Virus record (IMG/VR): IMGVR_UViG_3300032931_001006
Coordinates: 1-34,383 of that record
Reading direction: 5' to 3' (one strand)
DNA from: a virus
DNA: 34,383 nucleotides
Made by a program: the position numbers and the translations under genes. Numbering within the stretch: position 1 is the stretch's first letter; the number at the start of each line of letters is the position of its first letter. This document shows, in pieces, positions 19,670-27,092 of this stretch. The notes beneath the pieces are model-generated. The model was not told where the DNA came from. It saw nothing but the letters and a program-made list of their open reading frames with translations, and did not search any database.

Positions 19670-21850
19670 ATGGGCTGTTTGCATGATCCATTGGTAACTG
19701 TAGTAATACCTTGTTTTAATTATGCTAATTATGTAGAACGATCCATAACAAGCGTTATGAATCAGACTTACAATAATCTGGAGTGCTTTATCGTTGACGA
19801 TGGTAGTACCGACAATTCCAAAGATGTAATTGTCAAGGCAATTGAACATGACAAACGGTTCGAATATATCTATCAGTCTAATTGCGGCGTAGCGGTTGCT
19901 CGAAATCATGGTATTTCACTGGGGAAGGCCCCATTTATTTTGTGCCTCGATTCTGATGACTGGATCAAGTCGGAATTTATTCAAGTATGTGTTGAACCTT
20001 TATTAAAAGACCGTTCGTTGGGTATCTCGTTTACCAGCATGGAGGCTGTAACTCCTGATGGAAAGATATATCAAACGCGCTGGCCACCAGATGTTCCTTT
20101 ATTTGATCAACAGGTAGCGGGGCAGAACCAGGTGCCAACCTGCTGTGTATTCCGTCGCGAGGTGTGGGAAAATTTGGGAGGGTATCGCGCGCGCTATGCG
20201 CCCGAAGGATGTGGATCGGAAGACGCCGAACTCTGGCTGCGTATGGGTGCTAATGGGTGGGGATATACCAAGGCATCTACCGCGCGTATGTTTAGTTATA
20301 GCCTTGGAGGTAACACAACCAAAAGCAGAGATTATCGAGAACCCAACTGGACGTCTATGCACCCATGGACAATGGACAAACAACACCCAATTGCATCTCT
20401 AGCGACTGCGGCGCGTGGCAGCCATCCCGCACGTATCTACGATACCCCCGCAATCAGCGTAATAATCCCAGTGGGCCCTGGACACGAGTTGGATATTATA
20501 GAGGCGATAGATAGTTTAGAAGCACAGGACTTCAGGATGTGGGAAGTAATACTTGCGCTGGATGGAGTAGACGAGCAGATTATCGCGCCCGTGTTGAAAT
20601 CCTATCCATTTGCGCGTGTATTCCGCACCGAGAATGGGCCAAGGGGCGCCGGCGCAGCGCGTAACCTGGGGGCGAAGAATGCTCGGGCGGGGTTGTTAGT
20701 GTTTCTGGATGGCGACGACTATCTATTACCGGCTGCGCTTTCCTCTATGCTCCAGGAATTTAGCAAAGAAGAATCAATCGTGTATGGAGATTGTGAGGCT
20801 TACGCGATCATTGACGACGTTACGAAACTGGACGAACGGATGCAAAGGAATATTTTGGAGCGTAACAAGAAAACCAAGAAGACCTACATACGTTTTCCCG
20901 CCGCAGATTACAATTGCGAACTCGCTCAATCTATGCCCAACAGCGATGATCCAGAAAGTTTATATCTCGTTGCTCATGTTACCTGCCTTCTGCCAAAACT
21001 TTGGCATGATGCCATTGGTGGATTTGATGAAGAGATGGTTTCGTGGGAAGACATCGATTGGCACTGGCGATTATCCAAGGCAGGCTATTGTTATCGCCGC
21101 CTACACCAGGATATTTTTGTATACCAACTTGGATCTGGCAATCGCAGAGAAAAGGGTAGACAAAACTGGCAATCTTTGTTACAATATCTAAAAGATAAAC
21201 ATGGAGGATTGAAAATTATGCCTTGCAAATCTTGCGGTGGCGGCGGCTCCGGAAATCCTCCGCCCATCAAAAAAATTTATCCTGGAGAAGTCGCGAAGGA
21301 GAACTCTATGGCACGTTTTACTGACGATCAAGTCGTCTTAGCGGAGTATATGCACCCCAATCGTGGGCAACACGAGGTAGTGGGGGGTGCTACAAAGACA
21401 AAGTATGGATATCGCGGGGGTGGAGAAGTATTTATGGTACATATTGACGATATCGCTGCCCAACCGATGTATTTCCGTCAAGTTCGCCTGGACAATGTAA
21501 TCGTTCCCAAAGCAGAGGTTCAGTTACCTCCACCGCCGCCGACGATCGTCAATCCGGCACAACCAGCAATGCCTATTCCCAAACCGCCCACAACCGAATC
21601 TGTTCCACTCGATCTCCTCGCTGACGCGGTAGAGATTGCAAAACCTTTCCTGGACGAATTGGAAGAAATGGATGTCGATGTTATTCCAGGCGTTACACAG
21701 GCGATCTCGAAGCAGATGCGCGAACGAGGCATTACCACGCCCCGAACCATCATGGATTCCGGGATCGAGGGACTACAAGAATTAAAAGGTGTGGGCCCCA
21801 ACCGTGCCGCAGCGATTGTAGGGTGGGTTGCAGGACGCGTAGGGCTGTGA
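19670..21850 (+). CDS. tandem GT2 glycosyltransferase fused to a C-terminal helix-hairpin-helix protein
   Basis: The 726-residue protein has three parts. Residues about 5-250 are a GT2 domain (VTVVIPCFNYANYVERSI, VDDGSTD, LDSDDW). Residues about 265-500 are a second GT2 domain (ISVIIPVGPG, ALDGVDE, FLDGDDYLLP). From Met517 comes a phage-type region starting MPCKSCGGGGSGNPPP, with a proline-rich linker and a C-terminal helix-hairpin-helix (LQELKGVGPNRAAAIVGW). That Met (21218) has GGAGG 10 nt upstream, so a 210-residue free form is likely too. I prefer the ATG at 19670 over 19652 because GAGAGGA lies at the right distance. The combination of sugar transferases with a DNA-type HhH is unusual. 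Confidence 0.8.
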   Translation: MGCLHDPLVTVVIPCFNYANYVERSITSVMNQTYNNLECFIVDDGSTDNSKDVIVKAIEHDKRFEYIYQSNCGVAVARNHGISLGKAPFILCLDSDDWIKSEFIQVCVEPLLKDRSLGISFTSMEAVTPDGKIYQTRWPPDVPLFDQQVAGQNQVPTCCVFRREVWENLGGYRARYAPEGCGSEDAELWLRMGANGWGYTKASTARMFSYSLGGNTTKSRDYREPNWTSMHPWTMDKQHPIASLATAARGSHPARIYDTPAISVIIPVGPGHELDIIEAIDSLEAQDFRMWEVILALDGVDEQIIAPVLKSYPFARVFRTENGPRGAGAARNLGAKNARAGLLVFLDGDDYLLPAALSSMLQEFSKEESIVYGDCEAYAIIDDVTKLDERMQRNILERNKKTKKTYIRFPAADYNCELAQSMPNSDDPESLYLVAHVTCLLPKLWHDAIGGFDEEMVSWEDIDWHWRLSKAGYCYRRLHQDIFVYQLGSGNRREKGRQNWQSLLQYLKDKHGGLKIMPCKSCGGGGSGNPPPIKKIYPGEVAKENSMARFTDDQVVLAEYMHPNRGQHEVVGGATKTKYGYRGGGEVFMVHIDDIAAQPMYFRQVRLDNVIVPKAEVQLPPPPPTIVNPAQPAMPIPKPPTTESVPLDLLADAVEIAKPFLDELEEMDVDVIPGVTQAISKQMRERGITTPRTIMDSGIEGLQELKGVGPNRAAAIVGWVAGRVGL

Positions 21851-21851
21851 T

Positions 21852-21974
21852 ATGGACGCTACCATTATTTGTGTTGGAACGACTAGTATAGCAATATCTA
21901 TTATTGTCTGCTGTATTTTAGCTTTTCGTGAACTTCGGAAAGTTAAAGGACAATTGAATAATGATGGATATTAA
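21852..21974 (+). CDS. small single-pass membrane protein
   Basis: The 40-residue ORF has one hydrophobic segment (TSIAISIIVCCILAF) followed by charged residues (RELRKVKGQ). It begins 1 nt after the upstream stop and ends 3 nt before the next gene. The close packing supports it as real; no SD is obvious. Confidence 0.5.
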   Translation: MDATIICVGTTSIAISIIVCCILAFRELRKVKGQLNNDGY

Positions 21975-21977
21975 TTT

Positions 21978-22736
21978 ATGATTACTGTTTCTTTGGGCTG
22001 GGGACGTCAAAGTTTTTGTTTGTTAACAATGTCTGTGTTCGGTGATCTTCCACCTATTGATTTCGCTGTTTATGCAGATACTACACATGAAAGTAAATTG
22101 ACCTATGAATTTGCTGCACGATGGACACCTTGGTTACAAGAACATGGAATAGTAGTAGTAATAGTAGGTAGTCACCCCAAGATGGCGATTGTAGATAAAT
22201 ATGGTGGATGTCAATTACCTTGCTATACCCTCAACGAAAGAGGAGTAGGGCGAATTCGCCGGCAATGTACTCATGAATGGAAAATACGTCCAATCCGTCA
22301 ATGGTTGCAGGCAAACCGCAATAAAAAATCCGTGGAACAATGGATTGGCATCAGCCTAGATGAATTTCAGCGGATGAAACCTAGTAACGTAAAATACATA
22401 ACTCATCGCTGGCCACTTATTGAAAAGAGAATGACACGTTATGATTGTGAATTATACTTAGCACAACATGGAATTGAAATACCGCCAAAAAGTGCTTGCA
22501 CTTTTTGTCCATTTCATAATACTGCTGAGTGGAGACAAATCAAAACAATACCCGAGGATTGGGAAGAGGCAACAACAATTGATCGAGCAATCCGTAAGGT
22601 TCGCCCGCCTTGGGATTTGTTTGTACATCCATCATGTAAGCCGCTTGAAGAAGTTGATCTACGAACTGATCAAGATCGAGGGCAATTGCAATTTGAAGGA
22701 TGGGACGCGGAATGTACAGGATTGTGTGGGGTGTAA
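21978..22736 (+). CDS. phage PAPS-reductase-like (adenine nucleotide alpha-hydrolase) protein
   Basis: The 252-residue protein fits the phage branch of the PAPS reductase/DndC-like superfamily. A modified PP-loop, SLGWGRQSF (5-13), is followed by FAVYADTTHES and LNERGVGRIRRQCTHEWKIRPI. It then has WIGISLDEFQRMKPS and IPPKSACTFCPFH, the Cys-x-x-Cys-P motif that in relatives carries an iron-sulfur cluster. Superfamily members activate substrates with ATP, as in sulfur incorporation or base modification. No dnd or dpd partners lie nearby, so the role is unknown. The ATG lacks an SD. Confidence 0.8.
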   Translation: MITVSLGWGRQSFCLLTMSVFGDLPPIDFAVYADTTHESKLTYEFAARWTPWLQEHGIVVVIVGSHPKMAIVDKYGGCQLPCYTLNERGVGRIRRQCTHEWKIRPIRQWLQANRNKKSVEQWIGISLDEFQRMKPSNVKYITHRWPLIEKRMTRYDCELYLAQHGIEIPPKSACTFCPFHNTAEWRQIKTIPEDWEEATTIDRAIRKVRPPWDLFVHPSCKPLEEVDLRTDQDRGQLQFEGWDAECTGLCGV

Positions 22737-22765
22737 TTGCAAGAAACCGCGTAATATGGTATAAT
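22737..22765 (+). promoter_or_regulatory. consensus promoter before the DUF1360 gene
   Basis: TTGCAA (22737-22742), a 17-nt spacer and TATAAT (22760-22765), preceded by TATGG, form a strong promoter. The predicted TSS is near 22772, so the leader is about 58 nt and contains a hairpin. Confidence 0.75.
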
Positions 22766-22795
22766 TTCTGCAATTGAATAAACACTCTTTGGGCC

Positions 22796-22823
22796 GCACT
22801 GGCTTTATAGTCAGTGCATTTTT
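22796..22823 (+). terminator. hairpin with T-tract inside the DUF1360 leader (attenuator-like)
   Basis: A 9-bp stem (22796-22804 with 22809-22817, one G-U pair) with a TTAT loop is followed by ATTTTT. It looks like an intrinsic terminator but lies between the promoter at 22760 and the ATG at 22830, so it should act as an attenuator or terminate a short RNA. Confidence 0.6.
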
Positions 22824-22829
22824 AATTAT

Positions 22830-23168
22830 ATGGATATAGTTGTTTTTTTGACACTTGTTTTTGCCACCTGGCGCATAGCCCATCTTCTTGCAGAAGAAAA
22901 TGGCCCTGCCGAAATTTTTGCAACTTTGCGATATTGGTTAGGTGTCCGGTACACGCCGGAACCACCATACACAAAATATGGCAGAAACATGTTCTCGAAA
23001 GCAATTATATGTAAATGGTGTTCCAGTGTTTGGATAGGTTTATTCTGGACAATACTATATACAATTTGGCCTCCACTGTGGTTTATTGCGCTACCTTTTG
23101 CATTGAGCGCGGGAGCGATTATGGTTGATGAAGTTTTGGCGATGAAGGACACTAATGGCAAGAGCTAG
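22830..23168 (+). CDS. DUF1360 family membrane protein
   Basis: The 112-residue protein matches the DUF1360 pattern: an N-terminal hydrophobic helix with ATWRIAHLLAEENGPAEIF, then LRYWLG, KWCSSVWIGLFW, and a second hydrophobic region (PLWFIALPFALSAGAIM). These proteins occur in phages and Bacillota without known function. The leader before the ATG has a T-tract and no SD. It overlaps the next gene by 14 nt, which links it to the tail module downstream. Confidence 0.8.
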   Translation: MDIVVFLTLVFATWRIAHLLAEENGPAEIFATLRYWLGVRYTPEPPYTKYGRNMFSKAIICKWCSSVWIGLFWTILYTIWPPLWFIALPFALSAGAIMVDEVLAMKDTNGKS

Positions 23169-24435
23169 TACCCCGACATTGTTATCTCCGGAAAGATATT
23201 CCAAGATTATGGGGATCGTGCCTCCTCATTTTAATCAGGGATTGTCAGGGAATTTGTTTTCCGATAGCGCGTGTAGCGATGTCTGGTATCAGTGGCCGTG
23301 GCAGAGCGCGGACAGTGTAGCCCGCGAAGATCTGGCGCTAGAGATACATACGGCAGAAGAAGAACTGGCCATGCTTGTGGGTTACTACCCGGCCCCGAAA
23401 TATGTTGTCGAGGATCTGTACGATTATCCCCGCTATCATCGCCCCGACCTCTGGCAGACCGACATGAGTAACGTGCGGGGCGCTCCCAAAAGCATCAATC
23501 TGCGCAAAGGGCGTGCTCGCTTTATTGGACCCGGGCGCAGAACAGTAACGTTGATTGGTACTGCAACAACTGTTGGAGCAACCCTTGTATATTCAGACGC
23601 AGACGGTGATGGGTTTGTTGAGAATGCACGTATTGTTCTGCCCACTACGCTTACCGATGTAAACGAGGTGAAGGCTTATTTTCCTGGATTTAGTGGATCT
23701 CCCGAATGGGAGATCCGCACAGAACGCAGCAAAGTAATTGCCGCCGGCAATCTGACAATGAATTTCTACGTTTGGCAATTGGTAGATCCTGATTTGTGGG
23801 AAGCCTTTCCTCCTGCCGGCGGATTAGTTCCTATAACTCTGGCTGTACTGACTAATTTATTGGCATCGGTCGAGGTCTACCGCGAGCACCGTGATACTAC
23901 ACAGGCCGGCTCTGAGTTTCTATGGAACGGCGACGCCGGCTGCGTTTGCGGCGGGACTGGCTGCGCGTTATGTTCGTATACAACGGTAGATGGTTGTCTG
24001 TATGCGCGGGATCCTGTGGCGGGGATTGTGGTGCCTATGCCGGCAACCTATGATGCTGTCTCGGGTACTTGGGGTGGAGCATCTTGGTTTGATTGCCGCG
24101 ATCCGGACATGGTAAAACTTTGGTATCAATCCGGTGACATCGATCAACGATACCTGGCAAATCAAACACACGATCCGCTCAGTGACCGCTGGGCGCGCAT
24201 CATCGCCTATATGGCAACGGCACGTCTGGAACGTCCATTCTGTACGTGTGGGAACTCCCATGCTCTAGCAGAATGGTTGCGGGAAGATTTAGCTTTTACT
24301 CCACAGGGTAGTGGTGCAAGATACACGACACAGGATGTATTAGACTCTCCCTTCGGCACACACCGAGGAGAAGTTATGGCGTGGATGCAAACTAAAAAAC
24401 TAACAGAAAGAATTATGCGAGGTATCACGGTATGA
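23155..24435 (+). CDS. hypothetical virion-associated protein
   Basis: The 426-residue protein starts with an ATG overlapping the DUF1360 gene. Three sections are visible: a helical start with LVGYYPAPKYVVED, a beta-rich middle (about 115-220: RTVTLIGTATTVGATLVYSDADGDG), and a Cys-rich section with CVCGGTGCALC and CTCGNSHALAEWL, which could bind zinc or iron-sulfur. It sits directly before tail genes, so I infer a neck or connector component. No conclusive family match is visible. Confidence 0.65.
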   Translation: MARASTPTLLSPERYSKIMGIVPPHFNQGLSGNLFSDSACSDVWYQWPWQSADSVAREDLALEIHTAEEELAMLVGYYPAPKYVVEDLYDYPRYHRPDLWQTDMSNVRGAPKSINLRKGRARFIGPGRRTVTLIGTATTVGATLVYSDADGDGFVENARIVLPTTLTDVNEVKAYFPGFSGSPEWEIRTERSKVIAAGNLTMNFYVWQLVDPDLWEAFPPAGGLVPITLAVLTNLLASVEVYREHRDTTQAGSEFLWNGDAGCVCGGTGCALCSYTTVDGCLYARDPVAGIVVPMPATYDAVSGTWGGASWFDCRDPDMVKLWYQSGDIDQRYLANQTHDPLSDRWARIIAYMATARLERPFCTCGNSHALAEWLREDLAFTPQGSGARYTTQDVLDSPFGTHRGEVMAWMQTKKLTERIMRGITV

Positions 24436-24710
24436 GACGTGTAAAATGGACTGATCCGAATGGATGGATTCATTGTTCGCTAATACGAGACAGTGACCCG
24501 GAAGAGTCCGCCCCCAAAGGCATTCCGTGCGATCCGCCCGACATCAATCGAATAGATTGGGAGGCGGTGAAGCGCGATTTACATAACCTACTCACCGAAC
24601 GCGAGTTGATAACTATGGCGGATATCTATCGCAAGAGTGAGCACATCAGGAGTGCAACGCAAGCGGTTTTGTATGAACGCTTGCTTGAACTCTACAAACA
24701 ATCTCCTTAA
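24432..24710 (+). CDS. hypothetical small protein of the virion module
   Basis: The 92-residue protein begins MRRVKWTDPNGWIHCSL with a beta-like start, then DINRIDWEAVKRDLHNLL and a helical end (TQAVLYERLLELYKQ). Its ATG overlaps the previous stop (ATGA) and it ends 10 nt before the major tail protein. Possibly a head-tail or tail-terminator component by position; unproven. Confidence 0.65.
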   Translation: MRRVKWTDPNGWIHCSLIRDSDPEESAPKGIPCDPPDINRIDWEAVKRDLHNLLTERELITMADIYRKSEHIRSATQAVLYERLLELYKQSP

Positions 24711-24720
24711 GGAGGAACAA

Positions 24721-26229
24721 ATGGGAAAATCTTCAACCCCATCCCAAACCGGCCTAAGCCGTGTGTTTATCATCGAAGGCCGCGCACGAGGAGACCACGC
24801 ACCCCGTTATCAGACCTGTCTGCGTATGGCTGGTATTACTTGGGGACAGGGCGCAATGACTGCGATCGAATGCCCTTCGGACACGAAATATGATGAGTTC
24901 GAGGAAGTTGGCAAGATCAAGGGCGCGAAAGAACGTCCCAGCACCAGCCTGGAGGGTTTATATGCACTGGATGTCAGGAGTGAGTTGCTGCGCATCACGC
25001 GCAAGGGCTGTTCCATTGACGTACAACTGCATTTAGGTGATTGTACAGACCCAACCGCTTTCTCGAAATACAAGAAAGTCTTGATTTGCGAGGATGTTAA
25101 CATCTCGAACTGGACAACCGGAGATCTTGGCGCGCTCGCCTCTGGCGACCGTGCAAAGGTCAATGAAACCGGCGAAATCAGTGCCAAAGACCTGTATGAG
25201 GTTCTGCCATTGACATTCGCGGAACGGGCTGGCTCTATCGTCACGAACGAAGTTCTGGACGTGACCCTGTGTGACTCGGTATCTTGTGGCGAGTGTGATG
25301 AGGAATCGGATGGTTGCCAAAAAGTTTTGGCTATCACCAAAGGTGCAGGTGGTTCTCCTGGCACTCCCCCGGATGTGGTATTCACCATTGACGGCGGAGC
25401 GACATGGTTCGCGCACGATATCGATTCCATCCTTACTGCCAACGATCCAACCGGCATTGCCTGTTTGGGCCTGTATGTGGTTATAACCTGCGCCACCGAG
25501 CTTTCTCTGAACTACGCACTGTTGAGCGAGTTCAATGGCGTAACCGATCCTGCTTTCATCAAGGTCACTACTGGCTTCGTCGCCGGCGGTGGGCCTCAGG
25601 CGATTGACAGCGTGGGCAACTACGCTTTCATCGTTGGGAATGGCGGATATGTGTATGGTACTTCCGACCCAACCGCCGGCGTAACCGTCTTGGATGCCGG
25701 CGTAGCCACTCCGAACACATTGTTCGCGGTGGACGCGTTGAACGATTCGTTCGCGGTAGCGGTAGGCGCAAATAGTACTATCGTAAAAACCGAAGACGGT
25801 ACTACCTGGACGCTCGTGACTCCCCCAACCGGTGTAGCCATTACCTACAACTGTGTCGCTGTAAAGAGCGAGTCAGAATGGTGGATTGGTGCATCGACTG
25901 GCAATCTGTATTACACCACCGACGGTGGTGTGACGTGGGCGATCAAAGCCTTTACTGGCTCTGGTGTGGGTGCAGTAGAAGACATCGTATTTGCAACAGA
26001 TTCGGTTGCCTACCTGTCTCACACAACTGCGGCCCCGCATGGTCGTATCCTGCGCTCTATCGACGGCGGCAATAGTTGGATAGTCTTGCCCGAAAGTACC
26101 GGCACACTGCCGGCAAACGACAAGATCAATGCCATCGTTGCCTGCGCGTTTGATCCTAACAATGTGGTCGGCGGAGGTCTTGCCGATCTTACCGCGGACG
26201 GCTTCATTGTGGTTGGTGTAGGCCCGTAA
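24721..26229 (+). CDS. major tail protein with C-terminal Asp-box beta-propeller
   Basis: The 502-residue protein starts at an ATG with AAGGAGG upstream. The first about 200 residues are a compact beta-rich domain as in phage tail-tube proteins. The rest holds four Asp-box motifs: TIDGGATW (about 222), TEDGTTW (357), TTDGGVTW (399) and SIDGGNSW (446). They indicate a BNR/sialidase-like propeller. Many copies would decorate the tail tube. A hairpin follows the stop. Position just before the tail assembly chaperone and tape measure supports the major tail call. Confidence 0.75.
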   Translation: MGKSSTPSQTGLSRVFIIEGRARGDHAPRYQTCLRMAGITWGQGAMTAIECPSDTKYDEFEEVGKIKGAKERPSTSLEGLYALDVRSELLRITRKGCSIDVQLHLGDCTDPTAFSKYKKVLICEDVNISNWTTGDLGALASGDRAKVNETGEISAKDLYEVLPLTFAERAGSIVTNEVLDVTLCDSVSCGECDEESDGCQKVLAITKGAGGSPGTPPDVVFTIDGGATWFAHDIDSILTANDPTGIACLGLYVVITCATELSLNYALLSEFNGVTDPAFIKVTTGFVAGGGPQAIDSVGNYAFIVGNGGYVYGTSDPTAGVTVLDAGVATPNTLFAVDALNDSFAVAVGANSTIVKTEDGTTWTLVTPPTGVAITYNCVAVKSESEWWIGASTGNLYYTTDGGVTWAIKAFTGSGVGAVEDIVFATDSVAYLSHTTAAPHGRILRSIDGGNSWIVLPESTGTLPANDKINAIVACAFDPNNVVGGGLADLTADGFIVVGVGP

Positions 26230-26244
26230 ACTTTTTGTGCAATC

Positions 26245-26274
26245 GTAGCAGGCTGAGAAAACTCAGCCTGCTAC
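26245..26274 (+). terminator. strong hairpin after the major tail protein gene
   Basis: A perfect 13-bp stem with an AAAA loop (26245-26257 and 26262-26274) lies 15 nt after the stop. The run after it is only CAACCTTTC, so termination may be partial, as often seen after highly expressed tail-tube genes. Confidence 0.65.
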
Positions 26275-26306
26275 CAACCTTTCAAAACTTCTGACTGGAG
26301 TGTTAT

Positions 26307-26837
26307 ATGGCTGAAAAGAAATCCCCCGCTTTAGTAGTGGCGCATGAACTTGCAGGCGTCAAAGACGATATCATTATTCTGTCTACGGGATATCGAGCGA
26401 AGATCAAACCGGTCTCTGTCACCCTTGTTGATGCTGCTGTAAGCAAAATCGTAGACCCCGATCCCCCCATGGTTATGATTGAAGATAAGGGCCGAGAAGA
26501 ACCCAACCCTCTCGATCCAAAATATCTCAGGACCCTGAACGAAAACATGCACAAACGTTCTATGGCATCTGTAGATATTATGATCTTGATGGGCGTAAAG
26601 TTGCTCGATCCAATCCCCGAGGATTCGGAATGGCTTATTCCGCTTCAGCAATTACAGCGCTTGGGGCATATCGATCTTTCTATGTATGATTTGAAAGATG
26701 ATTTAGATCGCGAGTTTGTGTTCAAGCGTTTTGTCGCGATTGGCAACGACGACTTGAAGTTGGTGACTGCCCGTATGGGAATCTCGGAGGCTGATATAAA
26801 GGCCGCCGAGGCCGCCTTTCCAGGTAACCCGGCATGA
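26307..26837 (+). CDS. tail assembly chaperone, short (G-like) product
   Basis: The 176-residue protein lies between the major tail protein and the tape measure, the usual place of the chaperone. It has an SD (GGAG). It is helical and acidic, with SEADIKAAEAAFPG near the end. Frame 0 stops at 26835, but an adjacent open frame with no start continues for about 83 codons, so a longer G-T form is expected by frameshifting. It likely coats the tape measure during tail assembly. Confidence 0.75.
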   Translation: MAEKKSPALVVAHELAGVKDDIIILSTGYRAKIKPVSVTLVDAAVSKIVDPDPPMVMIEDKGREEPNPLDPKYLRTLNENMHKRSMASVDIMILMGVKLLDPIPEDSEWLIPLQQLQRLGHIDLSMYDLKDDLDREFVFKRFVAIGNDDLKLVTARMGISEADIKAAEAAFPGNPA

Positions 26838-27090
26838 AGAGCCGATTCAGAATTACCCGGTAAGTTCCAAGAACCAGGTAGACGCAGGTATACGATACTC
26901 GACGCGGTTTGCTGAATTTGAAGCTTGTATTGCGGCCGGCCTGGATTTGTGGAAATGGGAAAGTGGACTATATTATACGCCGTTGTTCAAGGCCTATGTA
27001 GTTACATGGAAAACTCTTCACGAGATGATAGAAATGCACCAGCAAGACGCAACTGCGCAGAAGCAGGAGGAACAAGCCAGGAGTAAGTAA
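26800..27090 (+). CDS. T-like extension of the tail assembly chaperone, read by +1 frameshift
   Basis: This frame is open from 26800 to a TAA at 27088 and has no start codon before Met-Ile-Glu-Met near its end. After the likely slip at TTT-C (26817-26820) it encodes CAG GTA ACC and continues with DAGIRYSTRFAEFEACI, WKWESGLYYTPLFKA and a helical Glu/Gln-rich end. The next gene (tape measure) starts 2 nt after the stop. In phages the T-like domain is made only as a frameshifted fusion. The +1 direction, rather than -1, follows from stops in the alternative frame. Confidence 0.7.
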   Translation, partial: RPPRPPFQVTRHEEPIQNYPVSSKNQVDAGIRYSTRFAEFEACIAAGLDLWKWESGLYYTPLFKAYVVTWKTLHEMIEMHQQDATAQKQEEQARSK

Positions 27091-27092
27091 TA

